A stretch of DNA of 64,000 bases, taken from NCBI GenBank assembly GCA_903852495.1, contig CAINRC010000128.1:18501-82500 (forward strand), written 5' to 3'. The DNA is from an uncultured Geobacteraceae bacterium. GTDB taxonomy: Bacteria > Desulfobacterota > Desulfuromonadia > Geobacterales > Pseudopelobacteraceae. Shown piece by piece: positions 36,252-44,487 of the stretch (its first letter is position 1; every line of letters starts with the position of its first letter). The notes beneath the pieces were generated by a model that saw only the letters and a program-made list of their open reading frames with translations, was not told the DNA's origin and did no database searches. Both the position numbers and the translations under genes were made by a program.

Positions 36252-37075
36252 GGCAATGCCCCCCGTAGTAGTTCCGTCACACGGCACGACAGCAGGGCGA
36301 ACTCCTCAAGCGAAAGTGTCTCTCCCCTCCTGCGACCGTCAATTGCACATACCTCAAGCAACTGTTCACAATCAACAGTTTTTGCGAATTCGGCTGATTT
36401 CAGGCAATTGGAAAGCGTCTTGCGGCGCATGGAGAAGGCACTTTTCACTACGCTTCTGAATACATCCTCATCGCCAACCTCAGCTTTCGCCGCTGAACGG
36501 GGGATAAAATTCAGCACAACCGAATCCACTTTGGGGCTGGGATGAAAACAGCCGGGCGGTACCACGATCACGCGCCTGATATCGAACCACAAGCCAAGAA
36601 GTACCGTCGTCACCCCATAGGCGGAGCAATCGGGAGGTGCGGCCAGGCGGTCACCTACCTCTTTTTGCAGCATCAGCGTCATGCGCTCCAGCCTGCTGTG
36701 GACGTTGTACAGGCGGAACAGTACTTCGGTTGAAATGTTGTAGGGAAGGTTGGCGACCACGTTCCATTTCCGGGGAGATTCGGACAGAAGCGTATCAAGA
36801 TCGACCTTAAGCACATCTGCGTCAATAACAGTAACGTGCTCATCTCCCTGATGCCGGTTACGATGGAACGCCGCCAGGGCGTGGTCAAATTCGATCAGCA
36901 CGAGTCTGCCGGCACGCTCGACCAGATGGTTTGTCAGGGCGCCCCGGCCCGGGCCGATTTCAAGCACCGGCTGGTCGGGCAGAATATTGGCGGCCTGGAT
37001 AATCCGGTCAATGATATTCCCGTCAACCAGAAAATTCTGTCCCAGCGATTTCAGGGGGCGGCGTGCAGCACTCAT
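36248..37075 (-). CDS. rsmA: 16S rRNA adenine dimethyltransferase
   Basis: A 275-residue KsgA/RsmA with KSLGQNFLVDGNIIDRI, the SAM motif VLEIGPGRGALT and the catalytic NLPYNIST. It dimethylates A1518 and A1519 (E. coli numbering) of 16S rRNA late in 30S assembly. The ATG at 37075 overlaps the tsaD stop by 4 bases, and its own stop overlaps tsaC, so the three are translationally coupled. Confidence 0.96.
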   Translation of the reverse strand: MSAARRPLKSLGQNFLVDGNIIDRIIQAANILPDQPVLEIGPGRGALTNHLVERAGRLVLIEFDHALAAFHRNRHQGDEHVTVIDADVLKVDLDTLLSESPRKWNVVANLPYNISTEVLFRLYNVHSRLERMTLMLQKEVGDRLAAPPDCSAYGVTTVLLGLWFDIRRVIVVPPGCFHPSPKVDSVVLNFIPRSAAKAEVGDEDVFRSVVKSAFSMRRKTLSNCLKSAEFAKTVDCEQLLEVCAIDGRRRGETLSLEEFALLSCRVTELLRGALP

Positions 37076-38094
37076 GTCAATGATTCCTTTATACTGTCCA
37101 TATTCCACGTGGCGGTGACATCCAGAGAAAGGGGCGAGGCATGACCGTGAGACAGATAATAGTCACCCGGGACCGCAAGCATCGCCGCATTGTCGCCACA
37201 GAGCGAGGGGCGCGGTATGGACAGCTCGACGCCAAGCTTACGGCACAGTGCCGTCATGCTGCTGCGCAGACCGCTGTTGCAGGCAACCCCTCCCGCGACC
37301 ACAAGACGGGAAGCACCGGTCTGGAGGATGGCAGCCTCTGTTTTAGCCGAAAGTACGTGACATACCGCCTGTTGAAATGAAGCGCACAGGTCATTGGCGG
37401 CCTCGCCAGGAATGGTAACCGGATTCTTCGCCACCTGCTGCAACACCGCCGTTTTCAAGCCACTGAAGCTGAAGTTGAGAGTGCCGTCACGAAGCAGCGG
37501 TCTCGGCAAACGCAGCGCATCAGGGTCACCGCTCTGGGCCATCCGGTCAACCAGCGCCCCGCCCGGATACGGCATCCCCATGATTTTCGCACATTTGTCA
37601 TACGCCTCTCCGGCAGCATCATCAATGGTTCTGCCAAGGGTGGTGTACTGGCCGAAATTGGTTACATGGTACAGGTGGGTATGCCCACCGGATACAACCA
37701 ACGCCAGAAAGGGGAACTCCACTGGCCGCTCCAGAAAGGATGCAAACAGATGACCTTCAATATGGTGTACGCCGACATACGGGATTTTGCGGGCCACGGC
37801 AATGGCCTTTGCCGCAGAAAACCCGACCAGCAGCGCACCTGACAGCCCCGGCCCACGGGTAACGGCGACCCCTTCCAACTCATCCATGCCGACACCGGCA
37901 TCCTGAAGCGCCAGAGTGACCACCGGCGCCAAAGACTCCAGATGCTTTCTGGATGCGATCTCCGGGACAACACCGCCATATTCAGCGTGGATGGCAACCT
38001 GGGAGGAAATAACCGAAGACAGGACGTCGCGGCCGTTACGCACTATCGCGGCGGCCGTTTCGTCACAGGATGTTTCAATGGCAAGGAGCAGCAT
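37072..38094 (-). CDS. tsaD: tRNA threonylcarbamoyladenosine transferase TsaD
   Basis: A 340-residue Kae1/TsaD protein (ASKHA fold) beginning MLLLAIETSCDETAAAI. The metal-binding motif is VHHIEGHLFA near residue 110, with VSGGHTHLYHV and GRTIDDAAGEAYDK following. It transfers threonylcarbamoyl to A37 of ANN-decoding tRNAs, using the product of TsaC. TsaB and TsaE are not in the window. Length is normal. Confidence 0.97.
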   Translation of the reverse strand: MLLLAIETSCDETAAAIVRNGRDVLSSVISSQVAIHAEYGGVVPEIASRKHLESLAPVVTLALQDAGVGMDELEGVAVTRGPGLSGALLVGFSAAKAIAVARKIPYVGVHHIEGHLFASFLERPVEFPFLALVVSGGHTHLYHVTNFGQYTTLGRTIDDAAGEAYDKCAKIMGMPYPGGALVDRMAQSGDPDALRLPRPLLRDGTLNFSFSGLKTAVLQQVAKNPVTIPGEAANDLCASFQQAVCHVLSAKTEAAILQTGASRLVVAGGVACNSGLRSSMTALCRKLGVELSIPRPSLCGDNAAMLAVPGDYYLSHGHASPLSLDVTATWNMDSIKESLT

Positions 38095-38123
38095 TCAGGA
38101 AAGCCTTGTGGACGTGCAACCGG

Positions 38124-39440
38124 TCACAGCAGATTGGCGGCCAGTTCGGCCAATTCAGAACGTTCGCCTTTGGTCAGGGTCACATGGGCGGCAATCCGCT
38201 CCCCCTTGAATTTTTCCACCAGGTAGGTCAGACCGTTGCTGGAGGAGTCAACATAGGGGTTGTCGATCTGGTACGGGTCGCCGGTCAGGACGATCTTGGT
38301 TCCTTCACCGACACGGGTAACGATCGTCTTGATTTCATGGGGGGTCAGGTTCTGGGCCTCATCCACAATCAGGTACTGGTTCGGGATAGAGCGGCCACGG
38401 ATATAGGTCAGCGGCTCAATGTCCAGAAGCCCCATGGCCATCAGCTCTTTGTACCCCTTGCTGTGCCGTTTTTCAGATTCATGACCGGAGATCAGCAGCT
38501 CCACGTTGTCAAAGATCGGCTGCATCCAGGGGGTCAGCTTTTCTTCAATATCACCCGGCAGAAAACCGAGATCCTTCCCCATGGGGAACACAGGGCGCGA
38601 AACCAGCAGACGATTGTAAATATTTTCCTCCGCCGTTTTATGCAGACCGGCCGCAATCGCCATAAGGGTTTTTCCGGTTCCCGCCTTGCCGACCAGCGTC
38701 ACCAGCTTGATAGTGTCATCCATGAGTACATCAAGGGCAAAGGACTGTTCCCGGTTGCGCGGGAAAAGGCTCCAGATCCCCTCTTTCGGCACCTTGCGCA
38801 CCGGCACAATACGGGAGTTGGCAGGGTCGTTGCGGCAGATGGCAGAATGGCTCGGATTCGAACTATCGACAATGGTTATAAACTCATTGGGAGACAGTCC
38901 TGCCGGAGCCTCAAGCCACCCCTGTCCATAGAACCGGTCAATCGCTTCCGGCAGCACATCAATGGACCGGGTACCGGAATACAGATCCTGGATATCAACT
39001 TTATCCGACTCATAATCTTCCGCGATCAGCCCGATAGCATCGGCCTTGATGCGCAAATTGGAATCTTTGGTCACAAAGATGGTTACGGTGTCAGGAAAGC
39101 GATCGCGGACGTCCTGAGCAACAGCAATGATCCGGTTGTCACCATTGTCAACACGGAGATCAACCGGCAGGTTCTTGAAATATTTTTCGGTAAACATCTC
39201 GACCCGCAGCGATCCGCCGCCCGGCATGGTAACGCCCCCCGCCAGAGAGCCCTTCTCACGCATGGCATCGAGAATTCTGGAAACCATGCGGGCATTTCTG
39301 CCGGTTTCATTCATATCCTTTTTGAAGCGGTCAACCTCCTCAATAACGGTAATCGGAATGATGATATTGTTATCCTGGAACTTGAACAGCGACTGCGGAT
39401 CGTGGAGTAATACGTTTGTATCAAGGATGAAGTTTTTCAT
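38124..39440 (-). CDS. PIN-domain PhoH-like ATPase (PhoH2 type)
   Basis: A 438-residue two-domain protein. Residues 1-130 are a PIN ribonuclease-like domain starting FILDTNVLLHDP, with conserved Asp and Glu residues. The second half is PhoH-like with Walker A VGKAGTGKTLMAIA near 250 and Walker B LIVDEAQNLTPHEIKT. Such PhoH2 proteins have been described as RNA-unwinding ribonucleases, in some species with a small antitoxin-like partner. No such small gene is evident upstream here. AAGGAG lies six bases before the ATG. Confidence 0.92.
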   Translation of the reverse strand: MKNFILDTNVLLHDPQSLFKFQDNNIIIPITVIEEVDRFKKDMNETGRNARMVSRILDAMREKGSLAGGVTMPGGGSLRVEMFTEKYFKNLPVDLRVDNGDNRIIAVAQDVRDRFPDTVTIFVTKDSNLRIKADAIGLIAEDYESDKVDIQDLYSGTRSIDVLPEAIDRFYGQGWLEAPAGLSPNEFITIVDSSNPSHSAICRNDPANSRIVPVRKVPKEGIWSLFPRNREQSFALDVLMDDTIKLVTLVGKAGTGKTLMAIAAGLHKTAEENIYNRLLVSRPVFPMGKDLGFLPGDIEEKLTPWMQPIFDNVELLISGHESEKRHSKGYKELMAMGLLDIEPLTYIRGRSIPNQYLIVDEAQNLTPHEIKTIVTRVGEGTKIVLTGDPYQIDNPYVDSSSNGLTYLVEKFKGERIAAHVTLTKGERSELAELAANLL

Positions 39441-39508
39441 GGGGCTCCTTCTGGGTGAACTGGATAACGGCAGAGCGCCGAAGCAGGAAATTGTTGTAAC
39501 TCAAGTTT

Positions 39509-40660
39509 TCAGGCTGATCTGCGAATTTTGGTGATGCATTGTACTACGGCGTCAGAAAAGAAAGCAATCTCTTCGCTCGTCGTGAGCCAGCCGGGACTGA
39601 CACGAACCGTCCCCGCCGGTAGAGTACCCAGAGTACGGTGAGCAGGGGGAGCGCATTGCAACCCGGCCCGGACTGCAATGTCAAAGCCATGATCAAGCTC
39701 CAGAGCCAGCTGCGACGGGTCAACTCCGGAGGCGGTGAAAGAAAGTACCGAACAGCGCTCGGCCCCATCAGCTGGGCCGTATATTGTTATTCCCGGGATA
39801 TTTTTCAGGTTCTGTTCCATCTGTGAGAGTAAGGACTGCTCGTGCGTGTGGATGGCAGCAAGTCCCCGGTCTCGGACAAATTCAATGCCGGCACACAGGC
39901 CGGCGATACCCGGAAGATTATGGGTGCCGGCCTCAAAGCCGTCCGGCATGACCAGCGGCTGTTCTTCTGCAGTCGAGTTGGTGCCGGTTCCCCCCTGAAT
40001 TACCGGTTTAAGCCGAACATGAGGCGCAGCATACAGGATCCCTGTTCCACCGGGTCCCAGCAGTCCCTTATGCCCCGGGACAGCCAGCAGGTCAATGGCG
40101 AAGCGCTGAACGTCAACAGGTATATGTCCGGCCGACTGAGCCGCATCCAGCAGAAAAAGCGCTCCCGCACTATGGCAGAGTTCAGACAGCTGCTGTATCG
40201 GCTGGGCAGCGCCGCAGACGTTGGATACATGGCTAAGCGCAATCATTCGCGTATTCTGCTGCACGGCACGGCTGACGTCGGCAATGGAAACAACGCCGTC
40301 CGGTCCGGCGGGAACGATCGTCAGATCGACACCTCTGTTGCGCAGTTCATACAGCGGGCGGAGCAGCGAATTGTGTTCCATGGAAGTGGTAATTACATGG
40401 TCGCCGGCGGTCAAGGTCCCGTGCAGCGCCAGATTGATGGCTCCGGTGGCATTGTGCGTAAAGATTATGCGGGATGAATCAGAAATTGAAAAAAAACCGG
40501 CTGCCGCTTCACGAGTTTTGAAAAGAATACGGCCGGCCTCCAGCGAGCGGCGATACCCCCCCCGTCCGGGAGAAGCTCCCACGTCACGCATGGCATGAAG
40601 AACCGCTTCATAAACGCACTCCGGCTTGGGAAATGATGTGGCGGCATTATCGAGGTACAC
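39509..40660 (-). CDS. Class V aminotransferase, cysteine desulfurase family
   Basis: A 383-residue PLP enzyme beginning VYLDNAATSFPKPE (GTG start), with the PLP Lys in VPGHKGLLGPGGTGILY. It has the overall pattern of the NifS/SufS-like family, but of the branch named only 'cysteine desulfurase family protein'. No iscU or suf genes are nearby, so a role in bulk Fe-S assembly is not supported by context. Its substrate may be cysteine or selenocysteine. Confidence 0.85.
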   Translation of the reverse strand: MYLDNAATSFPKPECVYEAVLHAMRDVGASPGRGGYRRSLEAGRILFKTREAAAGFFSISDSSRIIFTHNATGAINLALHGTLTAGDHVITTSMEHNSLLRPLYELRNRGVDLTIVPAGPDGVVSIADVSRAVQQNTRMIALSHVSNVCGAAQPIQQLSELCHSAGALFLLDAAQSAGHIPVDVQRFAIDLLAVPGHKGLLGPGGTGILYAAPHVRLKPVIQGGTGTNSTAEEQPLVMPDGFEAGTHNLPGIAGLCAGIEFVRDRGLAAIHTHEQSLLSQMEQNLKNIPGITIYGPADGAERCSVLSFTASGVDPSQLALELDHGFDIAVRAGLQCAPPAHRTLGTLPAGTVRVSPGWLTTSEEIAFFSDAVVQCITKIRRSA

Positions 40661-40675
40661 TGAAGGTTCCTTTTA

Positions 40676-41752
40676 TTACGGCATCAATCGGGGCTTTTCA
40701 CTCAGCCAGGGGAAAACATGAACGGTGCCGTTTTTTTTGTCTCGCGAAGAGTCAAGGATTTTTTGTCCGATGAGCGCCTGATCACTGCTCCCCCACCAGT
40801 TCTGCCAGGCAGCGACAGATTCCACCCCGACGTTATAAAGGTTGTAGCCGCCGTTTGAGACGAACGCATTATTGAGAAGGAGTACCTGACCATCTTCCGT
40901 ACGCAGAGCATCCTGACTGTTATCCGTAAAAACACACCGCGTGACTTTAGCACGTCCATCAATAAGGTTGAGGGCGGTCTGCCGGTTCTGCTGAAAAACG
41001 GTCGAAGTGACCTGCCCTTCGCCCCCCCTGATACGCGCTCCGGATGTGTTCCCGGAAAACTCCCCATCGGTGATCCTGTAACGGCATTCATCGGCCTCAA
41101 GCCCGGTCTGCCGGTTATTCATAATTTTTGGTGCCGCAAGCACAACTGAAGAATTGTTCAGCACACAGCCGCGCTCACACGTGGAAACAGACATATCTTT
41201 ACTGTCAAATTCGCTGTTGTGAATTTCTATCCCGGTCTCCGAATCTGAAACAGAACCGCCGATAATCTGCACAACCCCGTCATGGGAAAGCAGGGCTGTG
41301 TGACTCTGTCTGATGGAAACGTTTTTGAGAGAAACTGAGGAGGACCAGACATCAATCCCGGTCGCGGCGTACTCAATGCGACACTGCTCCAGGAAATTGC
41401 GTTTTTCGGTGGAGAGGAAAACGATACCACCCCAGGAACCCCGGGTTGGCGACGCTCCGTCAGTGGTCAGAATAATCGGCAGATCTGCGGTTCCCGAGGC
41501 GTGGAGGCGGCCTTGAACAACCAGATTCGGAAGGAGTCGATCAGCAGGGGCGGCAAAGCGTACAACGGTTCCCGGTTCAATGCGCAGAGTGGCCTGATTG
41601 GCCACAACAACAAACCCTTTGACAAGAATAAAACCCCGCCAGGTTGCATCTTCGGTTAACACGGTTCTGTCGTAAACCGTTGGTGCCTGCTCAGATGCCG
41701 CCACAAAAGTTGTCATACAGAAAAAAATACAGGCCGTTACGAATGTTTTCAT
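40676..41752 (-). CDS. Secreted right-handed beta-helix protein
   Basis: A 358-residue protein with a signal peptide (MKTFVTACIFFCMTTFVAAS, cleavage likely after AAS). The body has repeated short strands of the kind V-x-x-S-x-F-x-x-N (for example NSEFDSKD, TSTVFQQNRQTALNL, TRCVFTDNSQDALR), typical of a parallel beta-helix with NosD- or pectate-lyase-like coils. There are no obvious catalytic residues. The N-terminal part TVYDRTVLTEDATWRGFILV resembles the cap seen in many Geobacter-type outer-surface proteins. Specific function unknown. Confidence 0.75.
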   Translation of the reverse strand: MKTFVTACIFFCMTTFVAASEQAPTVYDRTVLTEDATWRGFILVKGFVVVANQATLRIEPGTVVRFAAPADRLLPNLVVQGRLHASGTADLPIILTTDGASPTRGSWGGIVFLSTEKRNFLEQCRIEYAATGIDVWSSSVSLKNVSIRQSHTALLSHDGVVQIIGGSVSDSETGIEIHNSEFDSKDMSVSTCERGCVLNNSSVVLAAPKIMNNRQTGLEADECRYRITDGEFSGNTSGARIRGGEGQVTSTVFQQNRQTALNLIDGRAKVTRCVFTDNSQDALRTEDGQVLLLNNAFVSNGGYNLYNVGVESVAAWQNWWGSSDQALIGQKILDSSRDKKNGTVHVFPWLSEKPRLMP

Positions 41753-41900
41753 CCAATCTCCTCTAACGCACTGAATCAGTACCATGATTTATTTCAACTG
41801 TAAATTTAATGTTTTTTTGCATTCAAAGCAGTGCAGGCAGGTCTTGGTATACGCATTTTAGAGTTCTTTCCCTCTGGTAACTTTTTGTGAAATAAATTTG

Positions 41901-41929
41901 TTGACAGCACATACATGTTGTGGTTTATT
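41901..41929 (+). promoter_or_regulatory. Likely sigma-70 promoter of nrdJ
   Basis: A perfect -35 TTGACA (41901-41906) and a 17-base spacer lead to a weak -10 TTTATT (41924-41929). It is about 100 bases before the nrdJ ATG. The spacer and -10 are covered by the first of two likely NrdR boxes. Confidence 0.65.
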
Positions 41930-41954
41930 TCAGCACCTCCACAAAATATTGTGT
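41908..41954 (+). promoter_or_regulatory. Tandem NrdR-type boxes upstream of nrdJ
   Basis: The 16-mer at 41939-41954 (ccacaaaatattgtgt) matches the NrdR consensus acaCwAtATaTwGtgt at 14 of 16 positions. A weaker copy sharing the ttgtg half lies exactly 31 bases upstream (41908-41923), the usual three-turn spacing for paired boxes. NrdR represses ribonucleotide reductase genes according to ATP/dATP. The second box is only partly conserved, so it is less certain. Confidence 0.65.
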
Positions 41955-42025
41955 TTTATGTTTTGTTTACGTCATTTTAAAATCACTTTGAATCATCAGA
42001 TACTTACCCATCAAGGAGTCCCATC

Positions 42026-44263
42026 ATGAAAAAAAGTTCCGCTCCCGGCGCCATCCCCGGATTGACAAAAAACGCCACCACCGTGCTGGAAAAACGTTAC
42101 CTGCGCCGTGATGAAACCGGTACCGTTCTGGAGACGCCGAGCGATATGTTCCGGCGCGTAGCAGACACAATTGCCAGCGCTGATAAAACATTTGACAAAA
42201 AAGCGGACCTAAAGAGCTTATCAGATACATTTTACCGGATGATGACGAACTTTGAATTTCTCCCCAACTCCCCGACGCTTATGAATGCAGGCCGCCCGCT
42301 AGGGCAGCTTTCAGCCTGCTTTGTTCTGCCGGTAGGCGACTCCATGGAAGAGATCTTTGACGCCGTCAAATTTACCGCTCTGATCCACAAGTCGGGAGGC
42401 GGCACCGGTTTTTCGTTTTCCCGCCTGAGACCGGCCAACGATGTTGTCAGCACCACCACCGGAATTTCCAGCGGGCCGCTGTCGTTCATGCGGGTTTTTG
42501 ATGTTGCCACGGAAACCATCAAGCAGGGGGGAACCAGACGCGGCGCAAATATGGCTATTTTGCGAGTCGACCACCCGAACGTGATGGATTTCATCATGTG
42601 CAAAGCCGACCAGAAGCAATTGAACAATTTCAACATCTCCGTCGGCTTGACTGAGAAATTCATGCAGGCTGTGGAGCGCGATGAAGAGTACAGCCTGATC
42701 AATCCCCGTGATAAAAAGGTTTGCGGCAGCCTGAACGCCCGCAAGGTGTTCCAGCGCATAGTCAAGCAGGCGTGGGAAAACGGCGAGCCCGGAATTATCT
42801 TTCTCGACCGTTTGAATCGCGACAACCCCACCCCGCTCGTCGGCGAGATTGAATCAACCAACCCCTGCGGCGAGCAGCCGCTGTTACCCTATGAGTCCTG
42901 CAACCTCGGCTCAATCAATCTGGGCGCCTTTGTCAAAGACCTTACGGTAGATTGGAAGCGGTTGCGCGAAACCATCCACAATGCCGTCCATTTTCTGGAC
43001 AATGTTATTGAGGCCAATAATTACCCACTGCAGCAGATTCATGACATGACCCATGCCAACCGCAAAATTGGCCTGGGAGTCATGGGGTGGGCCGACCTGC
43101 TGATCCTGCTCGGTATCCCGTACTGTTCGGATGAGGCGGTGAAGCTTGGCAAGAAGGTGATGAAATTCATCAATGATGAAGGGCATCTGGCTTCACAGGA
43201 ACTGGGTAAAAAGCGTGGGTCGTTCCCCAACTTCAAAGGTTCGATTTTTGATAAAAAAGGCGCTGCTCCCCAGAGGAACGCAACCGTCACAACCATTGCG
43301 CCGACCGGAACCATTTCGATCATTGCCAACGCTTCTTCAGGTGTTGAACCTCTTTTTGCCGTATCATACATCCGCACCGTCATGGACAAAAACGTGCTGA
43401 TTGAAGTAAATCCGATTTTTGAAAGAATCGCAAAGGAACGCGGCTTTTACTCGGAAACACTCATGCAGAAAATTGCCGAGCACGGCACTGTGCACGGCAT
43501 TGATGAAATCCCGGAAGATATCCGCAACGTGTTTGTAACCTCCCACGAGATAACACCTGAGTATCATATTCAGATGCAGTCCGCCTTCCAGCAGTATACC
43601 GATAATGCTGTTTCGAAGACGGTGAATTTTTCAAACTCCGCCACCATCGAAGATGTTGAAAAAGTGTACATGCTCGCTTACGAGACGGGCTGCAAGGGCG
43701 TCACCATTTACCGCGACGGTTCAAGGGATGAGCAGGTACTTTCAACCGGGAAAAAGGAAGAGCAGGCAGCGGTCGCCGCTACGCCGGTGGAAGAAGAAAA
43801 AAAAGCGGTCAAGCGGGAACGTCCGAAAGCGCTTAAAGGGTGCACGCACCAGATGCAGACCGGGTGCGGTCCACTATACATAACGATCAACGAAGATAAA
43901 AACGGCTTGTTTGAACTTTTCACCACCATGGGCAAGGCGGGTGGCTGCGCAGCCTCCCAGAGTGAAGCAATTGGACGCATGGTATCGCTGGCATGGCGGA
44001 GCGGTGTTCAGGCGCGCCAGGTAGTGAAACAGCTTCAGGGGATCTCCTGCCACTGTCCTTCCGGTTTCGGTGATAACCGCGTACTTTCCTGTGCCGATGC
44101 AGTTGCAAAAGCAATTCAAAACCATCTGATTGACAGCGGCTATGACATTGAAAATGAATCAGTCCGTCATGAGCGCGGCGCCTGTCCGGAATGCGGTGGT
44201 ATTGTTGAGCATGAGGGTGGCTGTTCTGTCTGCCACGTCTGCGGTTACTCGGAGTGTGCATAA
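42026..44263 (+). CDS. nrdJ: Class II (adenosylcobalamin-dependent) ribonucleotide reductase
   Basis: A 745-residue B12-dependent RNR. Seen are GQLSACFVLPVGDSMEEIF (substrate-site Cys), the radical Cys in ESTNPCGEQPLLPYESCNL, PTGTISIIANASSGVEP, and a C-terminal TSCPD-like domain ending in a zinc-ribbon-like CPECGG...CHVCGYSECA with the Cys pair that reduces the active site. It makes dNTPs at diphosphate level and works with or without oxygen. The ribosome site is AAGGAG, 9 bases before the ATG. Likely regulated by NrdR through the boxes at 41908-41954. No cobalamin riboswitch is seen. Confidence 0.95.
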   Translation: MKKSSAPGAIPGLTKNATTVLEKRYLRRDETGTVLETPSDMFRRVADTIASADKTFDKKADLKSLSDTFYRMMTNFEFLPNSPTLMNAGRPLGQLSACFVLPVGDSMEEIFDAVKFTALIHKSGGGTGFSFSRLRPANDVVSTTTGISSGPLSFMRVFDVATETIKQGGTRRGANMAILRVDHPNVMDFIMCKADQKQLNNFNISVGLTEKFMQAVERDEEYSLINPRDKKVCGSLNARKVFQRIVKQAWENGEPGIIFLDRLNRDNPTPLVGEIESTNPCGEQPLLPYESCNLGSINLGAFVKDLTVDWKRLRETIHNAVHFLDNVIEANNYPLQQIHDMTHANRKIGLGVMGWADLLILLGIPYCSDEAVKLGKKVMKFINDEGHLASQELGKKRGSFPNFKGSIFDKKGAAPQRNATVTTIAPTGTISIIANASSGVEPLFAVSYIRTVMDKNVLIEVNPIFERIAKERGFYSETLMQKIAEHGTVHGIDEIPEDIRNVFVTSHEITPEYHIQMQSAFQQYTDNAVSKTVNFSNSATIEDVEKVYMLAYETGCKGVTIYRDGSRDEQVLSTGKKEEQAAVAATPVEEEKKAVKRERPKALKGCTHQMQTGCGPLYITINEDKNGLFELFTTMGKAGGCAASQSEAIGRMVSLAWRSGVQARQVVKQLQGISCHCPSGFGDNRVLSCADAVAKAIQNHLIDSGYDIENESVRHERGACPECGGIVEHEGGCSVCHVCGYSECA

Positions 44264-44295
44264 GCGTCGTAGCAGGAAATTTCGGCACAAACAGC

Positions 44296-44324
44296 TTGAC
44301 ATAGAGCTGAAATCCATGTCATAG
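44296..44324 (+). promoter_or_regulatory. Possible promoter of tRNA-Asp
   Basis: TTGACA at 44296-44301 with, 17 bases on, a weak -10 (tcatag). It is about 28 bases before the tRNA. The -10 is poor, so this is tentative. Confidence 0.4.
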
Positions 44325-44351
44325 AGATGTAGTTAATCTGACTACTTCTTT

Positions 44352-44428
44352 GGGGTTGTAGCTCAGTTGGTTAGAGTGCCAGCCTGTCACGCTGGAAGTC
44401 GCGGGTTCGAGCCCCGTCAACCCCGCCA
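44352..44428 (+). tRNA. tRNA-Asp (GTC)
   Basis: A 77-base cloverleaf with encoded CCA. The acceptor stem is ggggttg with caacccc, the D arm holds gctc...gagt, and the anticodon stem ccagc/gctgg surrounds loop ctgtcac with anticodon GTC (44386-44388). The T arm has gcgggttcgagccccgt. It decodes GAC and GAU. Confidence 0.98.
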
Positions 44429-44436
44429 TACTGAAA

Positions 44437-44466
44437 AAGGTGCCTGTGAAAGGGCACCTTTTTTTG
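44437..44466 (+). terminator. Terminator after tRNA-Asp
   Basis: The stem aaggtgcc/ggcacctt with an 8-base loop is followed by at least seven T residues. It ends the tRNA transcript and lies between convergent tRNA-Asp and the response-regulator gene. Confidence 0.88.
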
Positions 44467-44487
44467 TTTTCTGCACTTTTCTGATAG

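Noticed and set aside
38070..39410. 446-codon plus-strand open frame
   Set aside because: It lies fully antisense to the PIN-PhoH gene, which has clear motifs; the translation shows no domain pattern and is His/Arg/Gln-rich, as expected of a shadow frame.
41786..42025. Cobalamin riboswitch upstream of nrdJ
   Set aside because: No B12-box or matching long folded leader seen; the leader is AT-rich and explained by a promoter and NrdR boxes.
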